Origin: Marinobacter sp. SS5-14b
GTDB taxonomy: Bacteria > Pseudomonadota > Gammaproteobacteria > Pseudomonadales > Oleiphilaceae
Reading direction: 5' to 3'
Length of the DNA stretch: 64,000 nucleotides
NCBI RefSeq assembly: GCF_030541005.1
Contig: NZ_JASSVM010000003.1
Location: forward strand, 62,001 to 126,000
Position 1 is the first letter of the stretch. Each line of letters opens with the position of its first letter. The notes below the pieces were generated by a model. It ran no database searches and had not been told where the DNA came from. It saw nothing but the letters and a program-made list of their open reading frames with translations. Position numbers and translations under genes: made by a program. Positions 17,992-27,345 of this stretch are shown one piece after another.

Positions 17992-18366
17992 ATGAAGTTT
18001 CCTGTTGTTACGGTGACTCTGGTTACTGGTGCACTTATTTATGTACTCTGGAGCCAGACTCGGGAGCCTTCCGCTCCTGCCGATCCCGCCAGTTTCACAG
18101 AGCTTGCAACAAAGCCGGCCAAGCGCAGCGATGTGGTGGATCTGGCCATTGCCCAGATCCCCGAGCTGTGCGCGCAAGCCACTAAAGGCCGTGATTCGCA
18201 AGCCTATGCCGAGTGCGTTGAGCTCGCCGACTCCCGCACATCATCCTGCCGCAGACTGGTGTACGACAACTTTCCGGATAACGTGACATCGGATGCGGTA
18301 TTCCGGGATGTATCGATTACCATGATGAACTGTTTGGTACGTCACTCCGGGGTTGTTCAGCCCTGA
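17992..18366 (+). CDS. conserved hypothetical, membrane-anchored protein
   Basis: A 124-residue protein with one N-terminal hydrophobic helix (KFPVVTVTLVTGALIYVL) acting as signal anchor. The soluble rest is rich in cysteine (four or five residues, including CAQ, AEC, SCRR and MNCL), compatible with periplasmic disulphides. The ATG at 17992 has a better spaced GGCGAG than the upstream GTG at 17986. The function is unknown. It lies 21 bp after the SDR gene and 27 bp before the DUF2339 gene, suggesting one operon. Confidence 0.62.
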   Translation: MKFPVVTVTLVTGALIYVLWSQTREPSAPADPASFTELATKPAKRSDVVDLAIAQIPELCAQATKGRDSQAYAECVELADSRTSSCRRLVYDNFPDNVTSDAVFRDVSITMMNCLVRHSGVVQP

Positions 18367-18393
18367 GGTTGTTAAAGGATTCGGGATATACGC

Positions 18394-20991
18394 ATGGAAG
18401 CCATTCTCTATCTCGCACTTGCAGGTATTGCCCTGCTCGTTCCCATCGGTTCATTGCTGGGGCTTCTGGCGTTCAGCCAGCGCAAACAACAGGATTTCCG
18501 GATCGAAGAACTGGGGCGTGAAGTTCATTACTTGCGCAGTCAGGTTGCTGACCTGAAACGTGCGGTTCCCGAGCCTTCCTCTGCTGATCCCGAGCCCCAC
18601 GCTGCTGACCTTGCTCCGCTGCCTTCAGTGCATACTGCGAGCGCCCCTTCTTCATATCCGGAGCCGGTTGAATCGTCAGAGGCGGCGCCGGTATCCAGTC
18701 CCGTGCCCGTTGAGTCGTTGCGCTCATCCCCCACTATCGAAAGCCGGGTTATTGCCGCGCTTAAAGAAAACTGGATGGTCTGGCTTGGTGGCCTGAGTGT
18801 CAGCCTGGCGGGCATCTTCATGGTCAGTCACTCCATCAATGCCGGGTTGATCGGCCCGGTGCAGCAGTTCCTGCTGGCCATCTTGAGTGGTCTGGCATTG
18901 CACGGTGCTGCAGAGGTGTTTCGGCGTCGCCATATGGGCACCGATCAGGTGTTCGCGGCCTTGGCGGGTGGCGGCAGTATTACGCTGTATGCGGCTCTGC
19001 TGGCGGGTGTCCATCATTATGATTTGATCGGGCCGGTCACCGCTCTGGTGGGCCTCGCTGTGGTATCTCTTGTCACCATGGTGCTGTCGTTGTTGCACGG
19101 CCCTTTGCTCGCAGTGATGGGTCTGGGTGGTGCCTATCTGGTGCCGGTGCTGGTGGGCGGTGAAGACGGCAGTGCGGCGTTTGTGCTCACTTACAGCTTT
19201 CTGATCACGCTCAGTTCGGCCTTGCTGATGGGGTTCGTGTTCCGCCCTTGGCTTTGGTACTCCACGCTGGCAGGTGCCTTGTTGTGGTGGTTGCTCGTGG
19301 TGTCCGCCGCTCATGATGCGGTGGCGCTGGCGTGCTATCTGTCTGCCTTGTTCGTGTTGTTCTCTGTGGCTCCCGGAGAGCCGAGGATTGATGCCAGCCG
19401 GCGGCGGGAAATCTTCATTATTCTGTTGCTGGCCTGGGGTGCCTCCATCGCTCAGCAGCCGCTGGCAATGCCTTTGTTTGCTGCATGGTTATTGCTGCTG
19501 CCGGTTGCAATTCTGACGCCGGTCAGTCGCGGTGCGCTTTGGTACCTGCCCTGGGCAGCCGTGTTGGCAACCGCCGCCGGCTGGCTCGGCTATGCCGGAC
19601 GCAGTTCGGGACATGCTCTGTTGTTGCCCTTGGGCGCTGAACATCATGCGGGCTTACTGATCTATCTGGTGCTTGCGGCGATCGCAACCGTGTTGTCCGG
19701 GCTATGGCAATGGCGGCAGCAGCTGGATCTCAGGCGCTGGGGCTCACTGGTCCTGCTTTCGCCTGTGGTGTGGCTGGTGGTCGGCTGGTTGCTGGTGCAG
19801 GGCGGCTCCCCTTCGGGTGCCTGGGCTCTTGTTGCCCTCCTCGCTGGCGCTGTTTACGGTGCATTGGCCTGGTTGATGGAGCGCCGGGGAGCGTACCGGT
19901 CGGGGCTTGTGTGGGCTATTCTGGCGGCCCACGCCTGTTACTCCCTGGCAGTGGTGATGTGGCTGCGGGAAGCCTCTCTGACACTTGCCTTGTCTGTCCA
20001 GTTTGTCAGCCTGGTATGGCTGGCCCGGCGCTATCAGGCGTTGGAGCTCCATCTGCTGTTAAAAGTGATTCTGGCGGTGGTCGTTGCGCGGCTCACCTTC
20101 AACCCCTGGTTGCAAAGCTATGATGCCAGTGTGCACTGGTCTTTGTGGACTTACGGTGGGACTACACTGTTTGCAGCGGTCGCCACCTGGATGGCGGGCA
20201 GAAATAGCGCCATCCGGCCCTGGCTGGAAGGTGCCACTTTGCATTTGCTGGTGTTGTTTCTGGGCGCCGAATTGCGGTACTGGCTCTACGATGGCGACAT
20301 TTTTGCGCGGGAGTATAGCCTTACCGAGGCGGCGCTTAATACCGTACTGTGGGGTGCGCTGGGCATTGTTTATGTGGTGCGCGCCCGCGCCAGTCAGTCT
20401 CTCGTCTGGTTATACCGGTTATTTGCTTCGGTGCTGACCATCCTCTCGGCGATCAGTTATCTGGTTGCGGTGACGGTTCATAACCCCTGGTGGCATAGCG
20501 GGACGATTGGCGCTACGCCGGTGTTCAACCTGCTTTTACTGGCTTACGGCGCACCGGTTGTGCTGGCCCTGGCCATCAGTCGGTTTTCAGACCTGGTACC
20601 ACGCCGCTGGGTTCTGTGTGTGGCTTCGGCAGGCTTTTTGTTGTTCACCGTTCTGGAAATCCGGCAGCTATGGCAGGGGAGTGCCATGGCCTGGTGGCAC
20701 GGAGTGGGTGAGGGCGAGCTTTATACCTATTCTGTGATCGGTATGGTGTATGCCGTGGCGGCCATTCTATGGTCGACCCGTTCGGGCGGAGAATGGCTGT
20801 ACAAGGGCGGAATGGCGCTGCTGGGTGTGGTGATCGCAAAGATCTTCCTGATTGATATGAGCGGCCTGCAGGGGCTTTGGCGGGTAGCCGCCTTTATGGG
20901 GCTTGGCCTGGCATTGCTGGGGCTGGCGTGGATGTACCGAAGAACCCGGCGCACTGATCCAGAGTTGGCAGAAAACTCTGATGTGTCTTGA
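18394..20991 (+). CDS. DUF2339 polytopic membrane protein
   Basis: An 865-residue protein of the DUF2339 family. After one N-terminal helix come a short coiled-coil region (about residues 30-55) and a low-complexity Pro/Ser/Glu linker (residues 57-115). The remainder is more than twenty predicted membrane helices, beginning with the conserved ENWMVWLGGLSVSLAGIFMV segment. The function is unknown, although the N-terminal organisation suggests a cell-envelope role. Length is typical for the family. Confidence 0.85.
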   Translation: MEAILYLALAGIALLVPIGSLLGLLAFSQRKQQDFRIEELGREVHYLRSQVADLKRAVPEPSSADPEPHAADLAPLPSVHTASAPSSYPEPVESSEAAPVSSPVPVESLRSSPTIESRVIAALKENWMVWLGGLSVSLAGIFMVSHSINAGLIGPVQQFLLAILSGLALHGAAEVFRRRHMGTDQVFAALAGGGSITLYAALLAGVHHYDLIGPVTALVGLAVVSLVTMVLSLLHGPLLAVMGLGGAYLVPVLVGGEDGSAAFVLTYSFLITLSSALLMGFVFRPWLWYSTLAGALLWWLLVVSAAHDAVALACYLSALFVLFSVAPGEPRIDASRRREIFIILLLAWGASIAQQPLAMPLFAAWLLLLPVAILTPVSRGALWYLPWAAVLATAAGWLGYAGRSSGHALLLPLGAEHHAGLLIYLVLAAIATVLSGLWQWRQQLDLRRWGSLVLLSPVVWLVVGWLLVQGGSPSGAWALVALLAGAVYGALAWLMERRGAYRSGLVWAILAAHACYSLAVVMWLREASLTLALSVQFVSLVWLARRYQALELHLLLKVILAVVVARLTFNPWLQSYDASVHWSLWTYGGTTLFAAVATWMAGRNSAIRPWLEGATLHLLVLFLGAELRYWLYDGDIFAREYSLTEAALNTVLWGALGIVYVVRARASQSLVWLYRLFASVLTILSAISYLVAVTVHNPWWHSGTIGATPVFNLLLLAYGAPVVLALAISRFSDLVPRRWVLCVASAGFLLFTVLEIRQLWQGSAMAWWHGVGEGELYTYSVIGMVYAVAAILWSTRSGGEWLYKGGMALLGVVIAKIFLIDMSGLQGLWRVAAFMGLGLALLGLAWMYRRTRRTDPELAENSDVS

Positions 20992-21078
20992 CGCCCGACA
21001 GCGTTGCCGATGGCAGGCGTTATCTATACAGTTAACAAACACTCACTTAATTGATTAGCAGTAGATGAGGACACCCAG

Positions 21079-21777
21079 GTGACAGAACTCGTAACTTACG
21101 AACTGAACGACGGCATTGCCACGATCAGCCTGAATAACGGCAAGGCCAATGCTCTGAGCCATGACGTGTTTGAAGCGCTGAATGCTGCGCTCGACCGCGC
21201 TGAGCAGGACAAGGCCATCGTCATTCTTACCGGCCAGCCAGGCATGTTCTCCGGCGGGTATGATCTTAAGGAAATGCAGAAGGGCCCGAAGGAGGCCATG
21301 GCGCTGGTGAAAACCGGTTCAACATTGACTCGCCGCCTGTCTGCTTTTCCGCTGCCCGTGATCGGCGCCTGCAGTGGCCACGCCATCGCCAAAGGTGCGT
21401 TTGTTCTGCTGTCAGTGGACTATCGCATCGGTGTTGAAGGCAGCTTCAAGCTGGGCCTGAATGAAGTGGCGATTGGTATGACCATGCACCACGCCGGTAT
21501 TGAAATCGCTCGCCACCGTATGCCTGCGCCTTACTTCTATCGTTCGGTTGTGAATGCGGAAATCTTCAATCCGGAAGGTGCCATCTCGGCCGGATTCCTG
21601 GATGAGGTTGTTGCTCCGGAGCAGCTGATGGAACGTGCAAAGGCGGTGGCCACGCAGTTCAAGCAGCTGAACATGAAAGCCCATAAGCAAACCAAGCTTA
21701 AGGTAAAAGCGGATTATCTGGCACTGCTGGACCGCTGCATTGAACAGGACGTTGCCCACTTCGACGTACTGGGTTGA
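21079..21777 (+). CDS. crotonase/enoyl-CoA hydratase family protein
   Basis: A 232-residue crotonase-fold protein starting at GTG. Markers are GKANALSHDVFEALNAAL, the oxyanion-hole segment GMFSGGYDLKEM and VIGACSGHAIAKGAFVLLS. The two catalytic glutamates of enoyl-CoA hydratase 1 are not obviously present: the second site reads LNEVAIGM and the first region has AKGAFV. This fits the shorter, uncharacterised crotonase subgroup rather than FadB-type hydratases. Substrate and reaction are unknown beyond acyl-CoA chemistry. Confidence 0.82.
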   Translation: MTELVTYELNDGIATISLNNGKANALSHDVFEALNAALDRAEQDKAIVILTGQPGMFSGGYDLKEMQKGPKEAMALVKTGSTLTRRLSAFPLPVIGACSGHAIAKGAFVLLSVDYRIGVEGSFKLGLNEVAIGMTMHHAGIEIARHRMPAPYFYRSVVNAEIFNPEGAISAGFLDEVVAPEQLMERAKAVATQFKQLNMKAHKQTKLKVKADYLALLDRCIEQDVAHFDVLG

Positions 21778-21780
21778 TGG

Positions 21781-21818
21781 ACAAGAGGCGGCTGGCGCTT
21801 GTGCTGGCCGCCTCTTGT
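21781..21818. terminator. terminator hairpin after the crotonase gene
   Basis: A perfect 12-bp stem, ACAAGAGGCGGC with GCCGCCTCTTGT, encloses a 14-base loop. It starts 4 bp after the stop codon and ends before the convergent PhoD-like gene, so it can serve both strands. Confidence 0.75.
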
Positions 21819-21853
21819 ATTGGTCTGACGCAGAGAGTCAGTTGAATTTCCCT

Positions 21854-23719
21854 TCAGGTGGTCTCTTTGACGTGTTTAAGGTCGTAGTGTTTGCGGTAGG
21901 TTTTCCCATCGCCGGCACACAACAGCACCGCTTCGTGGGGTAGTCCTGCGTCATCCAGCGTCAGTGTTCCGATATTCCGGTCACTGGTGAGAAAAAAGCT
22001 GCTGTCTTCCGGTTTCAGATACCGCTCCTTGTCCCTGCCCAGCATTTCACCCAGTTTATTGATCATCTTCAGCCCGATGCTTTCCCCCAGTGGTACGTTG
22101 TTGCAGGCGCTGCTGCAGATCTGCCACAGCACCACCCCCTCCGGGGTTTCTCTGCGCCTGGCAAAGCCGTAGTGAACGTCACCCGAAAAGATGACCACAT
22201 GCTGAACGCCGGGCACCTGGCAACAGGTGGATTCCAGAGCGGTCAGCGAGGCCGGGTCGGCACTCCAGGGTTCCCGGTCCAGTGTGCGTTTGAAGGTGGG
22301 GAATTTGAGTTGCAGATACTCGATATGGCTGAAACCATAAGTGGGTGTTGGTGAGACCACGATCAGGGTCTGGCAGTTGGGAAGCGCAGACAGCCGCTGA
22401 CCCAATTGCTCGATCTGGTCGTCGGACATCAGGCCAAGGGAGTGCTTGCCTCGTTTACTGAACTCCCGGTGGGTGCGTGTGTCGAGCACCGCCACCGGGG
22501 GAACCTGTGCCAGCTCATAGCCCCAGTATCTTGACAGTAACCAGTCGTAGTCCGGGCTTCCCGCCGGGCATTTTCGGTCCAGTAACGCGCGAATATCAGC
22601 GACTTCGTTGACCACCTGCGAGGGCTGATTGCCCCAGTGCTGGCAAATGAAGTAGGCCACCAGGGCGTTACTCAGAACATAACGTCCGACGGCGGAACTG
22701 CTGAGCTGGCGGGCGTTTTTCTTGGAAATGTTCCAGTCATCAGTGACTTCATGGTCGTCAAAGATCATGTAGGTCGGAATGTTGGCCAGCAGTTTTCGGA
22801 TGTCGCTGCGTGCGAACGCCGCAAAGCGGCTCAGGTTATCGAGGTCTTCTTTGTGTTGGGATTCGGTATAGACGTACTGCGTGGGTGGGTTCCGGCCATC
22901 CCGGGTATTGGCGGGTTGGTGTGCCAGACGGGGTTTCAGGGCATCGTGGTCAGCAAATGTCAGTCCGTATTCCCGGCCGGCCCCGGAGAAGGCAAACAGG
23001 TACATGCAGAGGTATTCCTGGAGCGTCAGCAGGTGTGATTTTTTCGCACTGGAGCTGAAACCCGATGGACTGCGGGTTACCCAGTGCCGGTCATCCAGCT
23101 TGGACAGTCGGTGGAGGTCATTGCCGCAGGGTATGTTGGGCAGGTCGTCCTCCATGCCCAGAGCGGTTTGCAGTTTGCGCAGGTAATCCAGTAACAGGGG
23201 CGATACGTCATCCGCGTAGATCTGGTCGCCGGTCAGAAACAGTTGGCTTGGGCGGGTGTCTTGCCGGAGGTTGTCCTGCAATACGGATGCGGCCCGTGCC
23301 AGCTGGTCCGGCCCCTTAACCTGACAGGGTGAGTGGGGCCGGCGGCAAGACGCCTGGAGGAAGTGTCGGTGTTCCCGTGGCAGATAGACGCCAGGCAGCT
23401 TGTCGTTTCCCAGGCAGAGCGTTTTGAGCAGGTCAGAATCGCCGAAGGGCTGGCCGTCGAGCTCGAGTTCGTAGAACACTTCGGTCAGGCTCTGATGCTC
23501 CGGAGCCTTGTCCAGTGGCAGGGGGGTATGCACCAGGCAGAAGTAACAACGCTCTCCGGCTTTGATAACGGTTGTTTCGCAGCTTGTGGTGATGGATTGC
23601 TGCTTGTTGTCGGTAGCGTAGGTGGTCAGCGTGAGATGTTCTGGTGGCTGATCGAGCGCCAGCCACAGGTTCAGTTCTGAACGGTTGGCATGGCGTACCA
23701 CAGGGCCGCAGATAATCAT
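21854..23719 (-). CDS. PhoD-like alkaline phosphatase/metallophosphatase
   Basis: A 621-residue PhoD-like metallophosphoesterase. Metal-binding motifs appear in order: FLTGDQIYADDVSPLLLDYL, MIFDDHEVTDDWNIS and VVIFSGDVHYGFARR. No Tat or Sec signal peptide is visible, unlike secreted PhoD, so the protein is probably cytoplasmic or cell-surface by another route. The family cleaves phosphate mono- or diesters with Ca2+/Fe3+ or similar metals. The gene follows the GIDE-LemA fusion by 33 bp on the same strand, so the two are probably co-expressed. The substrate is unknown. Confidence 0.82.
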   Translation of the reverse strand: MIICGPVVRHANRSELNLWLALDQPPEHLTLTTYATDNKQQSITTSCETTVIKAGERCYFCLVHTPLPLDKAPEHQSLTEVFYELELDGQPFGDSDLLKTLCLGNDKLPGVYLPREHRHFLQASCRRPHSPCQVKGPDQLARAASVLQDNLRQDTRPSQLFLTGDQIYADDVSPLLLDYLRKLQTALGMEDDLPNIPCGNDLHRLSKLDDRHWVTRSPSGFSSSAKKSHLLTLQEYLCMYLFAFSGAGREYGLTFADHDALKPRLAHQPANTRDGRNPPTQYVYTESQHKEDLDNLSRFAAFARSDIRKLLANIPTYMIFDDHEVTDDWNISKKNARQLSSSAVGRYVLSNALVAYFICQHWGNQPSQVVNEVADIRALLDRKCPAGSPDYDWLLSRYWGYELAQVPPVAVLDTRTHREFSKRGKHSLGLMSDDQIEQLGQRLSALPNCQTLIVVSPTPTYGFSHIEYLQLKFPTFKRTLDREPWSADPASLTALESTCCQVPGVQHVVIFSGDVHYGFARRRETPEGVVLWQICSSACNNVPLGESIGLKMINKLGEMLGRDKERYLKPEDSSFFLTSDRNIGTLTLDDAGLPHEAVLLCAGDGKTYRKHYDLKHVKETT

Positions 23720-23752
23720 TGGAAGCTCCTTTTCCTGGTTTTGATTCCGTTG

Positions 23753-25981
23753 TTAGCGGGGCAGTGTCTGGTCTGCCTCTTGATGACTGTGTGTGAACTG
23801 TTGTGCCGGCCTGAACCTGAACAGCCAGGCCAGCAGCAAGTCGGGCAGGGTTTGTAGCCGGGTATTGTAGATCATGGCGCTGTCGGAGTAGCTGTTGCGT
23901 AGCAGGGACAAATGGTTCTCCGTGCTTGCCATGATCTCCATGAAGCGACGGACCACCTGGTGGTTTTTCAGCTCCGGGTAGTCTTCAAGCCTGCCTTTCA
24001 ATGACTGAGTGGCCGCCTGCTCCTGGCTGATGGTTCGGCCAACGTTGTTGGTGGAGTCCATGGTGGCCGGCGGCTCGGAACGGAGCGTGGCGATCGCGGT
24101 TAACAGGTCCCGTTCATGGGCCATGGAAGCCTTGACCGTGTCTTCAAGCCTGGGCCACAGGTCATGGCGCTGCTGCAGGATGGTGTCAATGTTCGCCCTT
24201 GCGCGGTTAACCCGGTTCTTCAGGAACACCAGATCGTTGTAATGCAGAATGCCTGTGTAAACGCACAGAGCCAGTGGTACCACCAAGGCCGAGATCAACA
24301 GGTTGTCCGGGCTGAATCGGCCATCGGCCGCAAGCATGGTGGTGGCAGTAAACAGCAAGAGCCCGAGGCTGGCGGCTATGCCGACAAACCCCCAGGCTCC
24401 CCGGCGCATCACGATCCCGTCTTCATCGGAATTGCTGATCAGGAACGGCAAATCCTTCTCGTGCTGAATACTCAGGTGGTCGGGTTGGTGCTGATCCAGC
24501 CCGGCAAAGCCGAGACAATAGATGCTAGCTTCCGGCACCAGAAACTTGACGGTATGGCGCTGTTTGCCCAGTTGCTTGATATCCACATCCGAATAGCCGA
24601 ACTGTGCGCCTTCCGGGTAAACCAGAACGTGGTGCTGGTCGTCTCTGAGGCGAAAGGGAACATGTTCTGTGCGTGTTTCAACCGTGGTCCATTTGGCGTC
24701 GTTGCCTGACCCCCGTTTTTCTTCGATCTCGAGGCGGTAGGCTACACAGTCCTGACCGCTCAAGGGCTCACGAAGCGGTGGATAGTTGTTGTCCAGCTCC
24801 ACACGGCCTTTCAGCTCGGCCAGACCGAAACTGAGCCCCTGGGTGCTGCTGGTGGGCAGCGCTTCGATCAGCCGTTTGAGCTTGATGGAGCTTATAACCC
24901 TGCGCATCAGGAGTATGGCCAGAACCAGGCTGCCAAGGGCAAGTAACAGCCCGATACCACTGTATTGGCGTTTTACGGGCGGGTGGTTGGCCAGTATTTG
25001 CTGGACCTGTTCCCGAGCGGATACGTTCAGTTCTGGCAAGGGCAGGCGATTCTCAAGCAAGCGCCGGAACATCCAGCGGTCGAGCCAGCCGCTGGTGCTC
25101 TGGCGAATTCGATGATTCAGCGCAGCGACATCAACCAGTGCCGCCATTGAAGGCTCTGTTTTCGCCAGCTGTTGGTAACGCCCTTCGTAGAGATTGGCTA
25201 TGGCAGACCATTCTGCCGTTAGCCGGTAAACACCGATGATGGTCAGGGTGCCGGATACGGCGACAGTCATGGCCAGTACGTACACCCATAAGCGATGAAT
25301 TCTCAGGATAATCAGGCCCAGGGCAATTCCCAGTGCCAATAGACCGGTAGCGAGAGAAATTTTTGCGCCGGCGTCGTAAAGTTGTTCGCCGATGTCAGTG
25401 TCCGGGCCGAAGCGGGAGACCACTGCCGGGAGGTTAAAGGCATCCAGCGCGGAGAAGGTCAGGTCGTTTTGTTTCTGATCAAACTGGCCAATAACCGTCG
25501 CGTTGTCTCCGGGCTTGAGGGTCCATTCGGAATAAATATAAGAGCCGGACCGATGGTGCCAGGTTCGGCGCAGGCGCCACTCGATATCCCCGGTATTGGC
25601 GCCCAGGTTGACCACTACGGTGCCAGTGTCGTCCTGGAGTTGAAAACGGCTGCCTATGTGTCCGGAGTCCACAGTCTCCAGCTTCAGGTCGCCGTCTGAA
25701 TCCCGGTACTCGCGTTGTTCTTTGTAGAACACATAAACAGACGGGGTGTCTGAGTAAGGCCCTGTGTGGGTGCCCAGGTCATCGGTCACCTGGCCTTCAA
25801 CAAGGTAGGGGCCTTTGGCCAGTGCGGATAAGGGGGTAATGGGCAAGCGTTGAACCTGTCGGGCTTCGGCCAGTTCGTTCAGGCCTCGGGCCATGAAATC
25901 GTAACTGCCGACAAGACATGCCACGGTGAGAATGACCAATATAAGACTGCCAGGAGTACTGAGTGCCGTCCTGCGCTGCAT
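23753..25981 (-). CDS. GIDE-GIDE-LemA fusion membrane protein
   Basis: A 742-residue protein with an unusual architecture. An N-terminal membrane helix is followed by a beta-rich domain (about residues 45-150, with FQLQDDTGTVVVNLGA) resembling the GIDE/MULAN (BAM) domain. Several helices follow (around 205-255 and 340-360). A second GIDE-like domain (about 385-475) contains GLAELKGRVELDN, PLREPLSGQDCVAYR and FRLRDDQHHVLVYPEGAQFG. After further helices the C-terminus is LemA-like: YNDLVFLKNRVNRARANID, then YPELKNHQVVRRFMEIM and NTRLQTLPDLLLAW. GIDE domains come from a mitochondrial E3 ligase but lack the RING here. No ligase function is implied; a membrane scaffold role is inferred. Confidence 0.75.
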   Translation of the reverse strand: MQRRTALSTPGSLILVILTVACLVGSYDFMARGLNELAEARQVQRLPITPLSALAKGPYLVEGQVTDDLGTHTGPYSDTPSVYVFYKEQREYRDSDGDLKLETVDSGHIGSRFQLQDDTGTVVVNLGANTGDIEWRLRRTWHHRSGSYIYSEWTLKPGDNATVIGQFDQKQNDLTFSALDAFNLPAVVSRFGPDTDIGEQLYDAGAKISLATGLLALGIALGLIILRIHRLWVYVLAMTVAVSGTLTIIGVYRLTAEWSAIANLYEGRYQQLAKTEPSMAALVDVAALNHRIRQSTSGWLDRWMFRRLLENRLPLPELNVSAREQVQQILANHPPVKRQYSGIGLLLALGSLVLAILLMRRVISSIKLKRLIEALPTSSTQGLSFGLAELKGRVELDNNYPPLREPLSGQDCVAYRLEIEEKRGSGNDAKWTTVETRTEHVPFRLRDDQHHVLVYPEGAQFGYSDVDIKQLGKQRHTVKFLVPEASIYCLGFAGLDQHQPDHLSIQHEKDLPFLISNSDEDGIVMRRGAWGFVGIAASLGLLLFTATTMLAADGRFSPDNLLISALVVPLALCVYTGILHYNDLVFLKNRVNRARANIDTILQQRHDLWPRLEDTVKASMAHERDLLTAIATLRSEPPATMDSTNNVGRTISQEQAATQSLKGRLEDYPELKNHQVVRRFMEIMASTENHLSLLRNSYSDSAMIYNTRLQTLPDLLLAWLFRFRPAQQFTHSHQEADQTLPR

Positions 25982-26107
25982 CCCGTTTCAAATCCCTTTG
26001 TTGTTGGCGGTTGAAAAGTGCAGTATACCTGATCAAATTACCTGCATGAGTCTCGAAGGCAGCAGGGCCGCTACTTGCAGCGGAGTGTCCTTACCTTGCT
26101 AACATAG

Positions 26108-26130
26108 TTATCCACAGTTTCTGTGGGTAA
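26108..26130. promoter_or_regulatory. inverted pair of DnaA-box-like sequences
   Basis: TTATCCACAG, three T residues, then CTGTGGGTAA form a near-perfect palindrome. The left half contains TTATCCACA, the E. coli DnaA-box consensus; the right half on the other strand is TTACCCACA, one mismatch away. It lies 22 bp before the thioesterase start, between divergent genes. It could be a DnaA regulatory site or simply an operator/hairpin; no other origin feature is seen. Confidence 0.4.
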
Positions 26131-26151
26131 GTAACAGAAGGAATTGATGTC

Positions 26152-26649
26152 ATGTCTGGGAAGTCAGCCAAGCCGGTTTCCGCTTCAGCCATTGAGAAGC
26201 ATGTCTATAAAGTGTTTCCAAACGACATGAATTCACACAATACCGTCTTTGGCGGCATGATCATGGCCAAGTGCGACAGGTTGGCCCTGGTGGTGGCTGA
26301 GAGGCACTCAGCTCATGTGTGTGTGACTGCGGCTGTAGACTCCATACATTTTCGTGCGCCGGCAAAGGGTAACGATACGTTACTGTTCAGCCTGGCTTTG
26401 AACCGCAGCTGGGGCTCCTCCATGGAGATTGGGGCAAAGGTGGAGGCCGAGAACAGCTACACAGGGGATACCCGCCATATCCTTTCTGCATTTTTTACGT
26501 TTGTGGCTCTGGATGAGAATGGCAGGCCGGTGGATGTGCCGGCCGTTACGCCGGAAACCGATGAACAGAATCGGCGCTATGCCAATGCCGAGATTCGACG
26601 GGCAGGGCGCCTGAAGACTCGTGAAGAACTTTCCCGTGCAAACCGATGA
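26152..26649 (+). CDS. acyl-CoA thioesterase (YciA-type hotdog)
   Basis: A 165-residue single hotdog-domain protein. The helix/loop segment NSHNTVFGGMIMAKCDRLAL contains the conserved Asn and Gly-Gly of YciA/BFIT-type thioesterases, followed by VDSIHFRAPAKGNDTL. It hydrolyses acyl-CoA to free acid and CoA in the cytoplasm, and probably works as a hexamer like YciA. ATG follows AAGGA with nine-base spacing. It is divergent from the GIDE-LemA gene. Confidence 0.87.
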   Translation: MSGKSAKPVSASAIEKHVYKVFPNDMNSHNTVFGGMIMAKCDRLALVVAERHSAHVCVTAAVDSIHFRAPAKGNDTLLFSLALNRSWGSSMEIGAKVEAENSYTGDTRHILSAFFTFVALDENGRPVDVPAVTPETDEQNRRYANAEIRRAGRLKTREELSRANR

Positions 26650-26723
26650 GCAGCTATCGCATCTTGTTGCCAGTCGTGGTATATCAGCGCCACTGATGAA
26701 CAACTTAATTGGAACCAGGTGTT

Positions 26724-27290
26724 ATGCCAAAAGCGAGTGAGATTAAAAAGAACCAGGCTGTTGAATACGACGGACGTGTGTATTTTGTAAAGGACATCGA
26801 ACGCTCTGTGCCCCAGGGCCGTGCCGGTGGCAGCCTCTACCGTATGCGGATGTACGATGTCGTAACCGACCAGAAGCTCGATGAAACCTTCAAGGATTCA
26901 GACATGCTCAACCTGGCGGATCTGGTTCGCCGGGCGGTCACCTTTTCCTATGCCGATGGTGATGAGTACGTCTTCATGGATAACGAAGATTTCACTCAGT
27001 ACATGCTGAACAAAAGCGCCATCGAGGATGAGCTGATGTTCATCACCGAGGACACCCAGGGCGTGATGGCCATTCTGGTCAGTGATACGCCAGTGGCTCT
27101 GGATCTGCCTCCGACGGTGGAGTTGACCATCGAGGAGACTGACCCCTCCGTTAAGGGTGGCTCCGCCACAGCTCGCACCAAACCTGCGCGGTTGACAACC
27201 GGGCTGGTTGTGCAGGTGCCAGAGCATATTTCTACGGGCGACCGCATCAAGGTGAACGTCGAAGAGCGCAGATTCCTGAGCCGGGCGTAA
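26724..27290 (+). CDS. yeiP: elongation factor P-like protein YeiP
   Basis: A 188-residue EF-P paralogue. The three beta-barrel domains are recognisable, with a start [20 protein letters not shown] close to E. coli YeiP, a central [20 protein letters not shown] and the C-terminal [11 protein letters not shown]. The tip of domain I reads [11 protein letters not shown], so the lysine that EpmA modifies in true EF-P is absent, as expected for YeiP. It binds the ribosome; its precise role in translation is not settled. ATG at 26724 follows CCAGGTG. Confidence 0.92.
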   Translation: MPKASEIKKNQAVEYDGRVYFVKDIERSVPQGRAGGSLYRMRMYDVVTDQKLDETFKDSDMLNLADLVRRAVTFSYADGDEYVFMDNEDFTQYMLNKSAIEDELMFITEDTQGVMAILVSDTPVALDLPPTVELTIEETDPSVKGGSATARTKPARLTTGLVVQVPEHISTGDRIKVNVEERRFLSRA

Positions 27291-27307
27291 TTGCCCGGGC
27301 GTTTGGC

Positions 27308-27345
27308 GACCCGTTCAAGCCCCGGATTGTGAGCTTGAATGGGTC
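27308..27345. terminator. convergent hairpin between yeiP and the spermidine-synthase-like gene
   Basis: GACCCGTTCAAGC pairs with GCTTGAATGGGTC (12 of 13 pairs) around a 12-base loop. It overlaps the last codons of the minus-strand gene and lies 18 bp after yeiP. It may end transcription from both directions. Confidence 0.6.

Noticed and set aside
26108..26130. DnaA-box pair considered as a replication origin
   Set aside because: There are only two boxes, no AT-rich unwinding region and no dnaA, dnaN or gidA genes nearby.
26724..27290. Missing EF-P modification lysine in YeiP seen as a mutation
   Set aside because: YeiP paralogues naturally lack that lysine, so the protein is intact.
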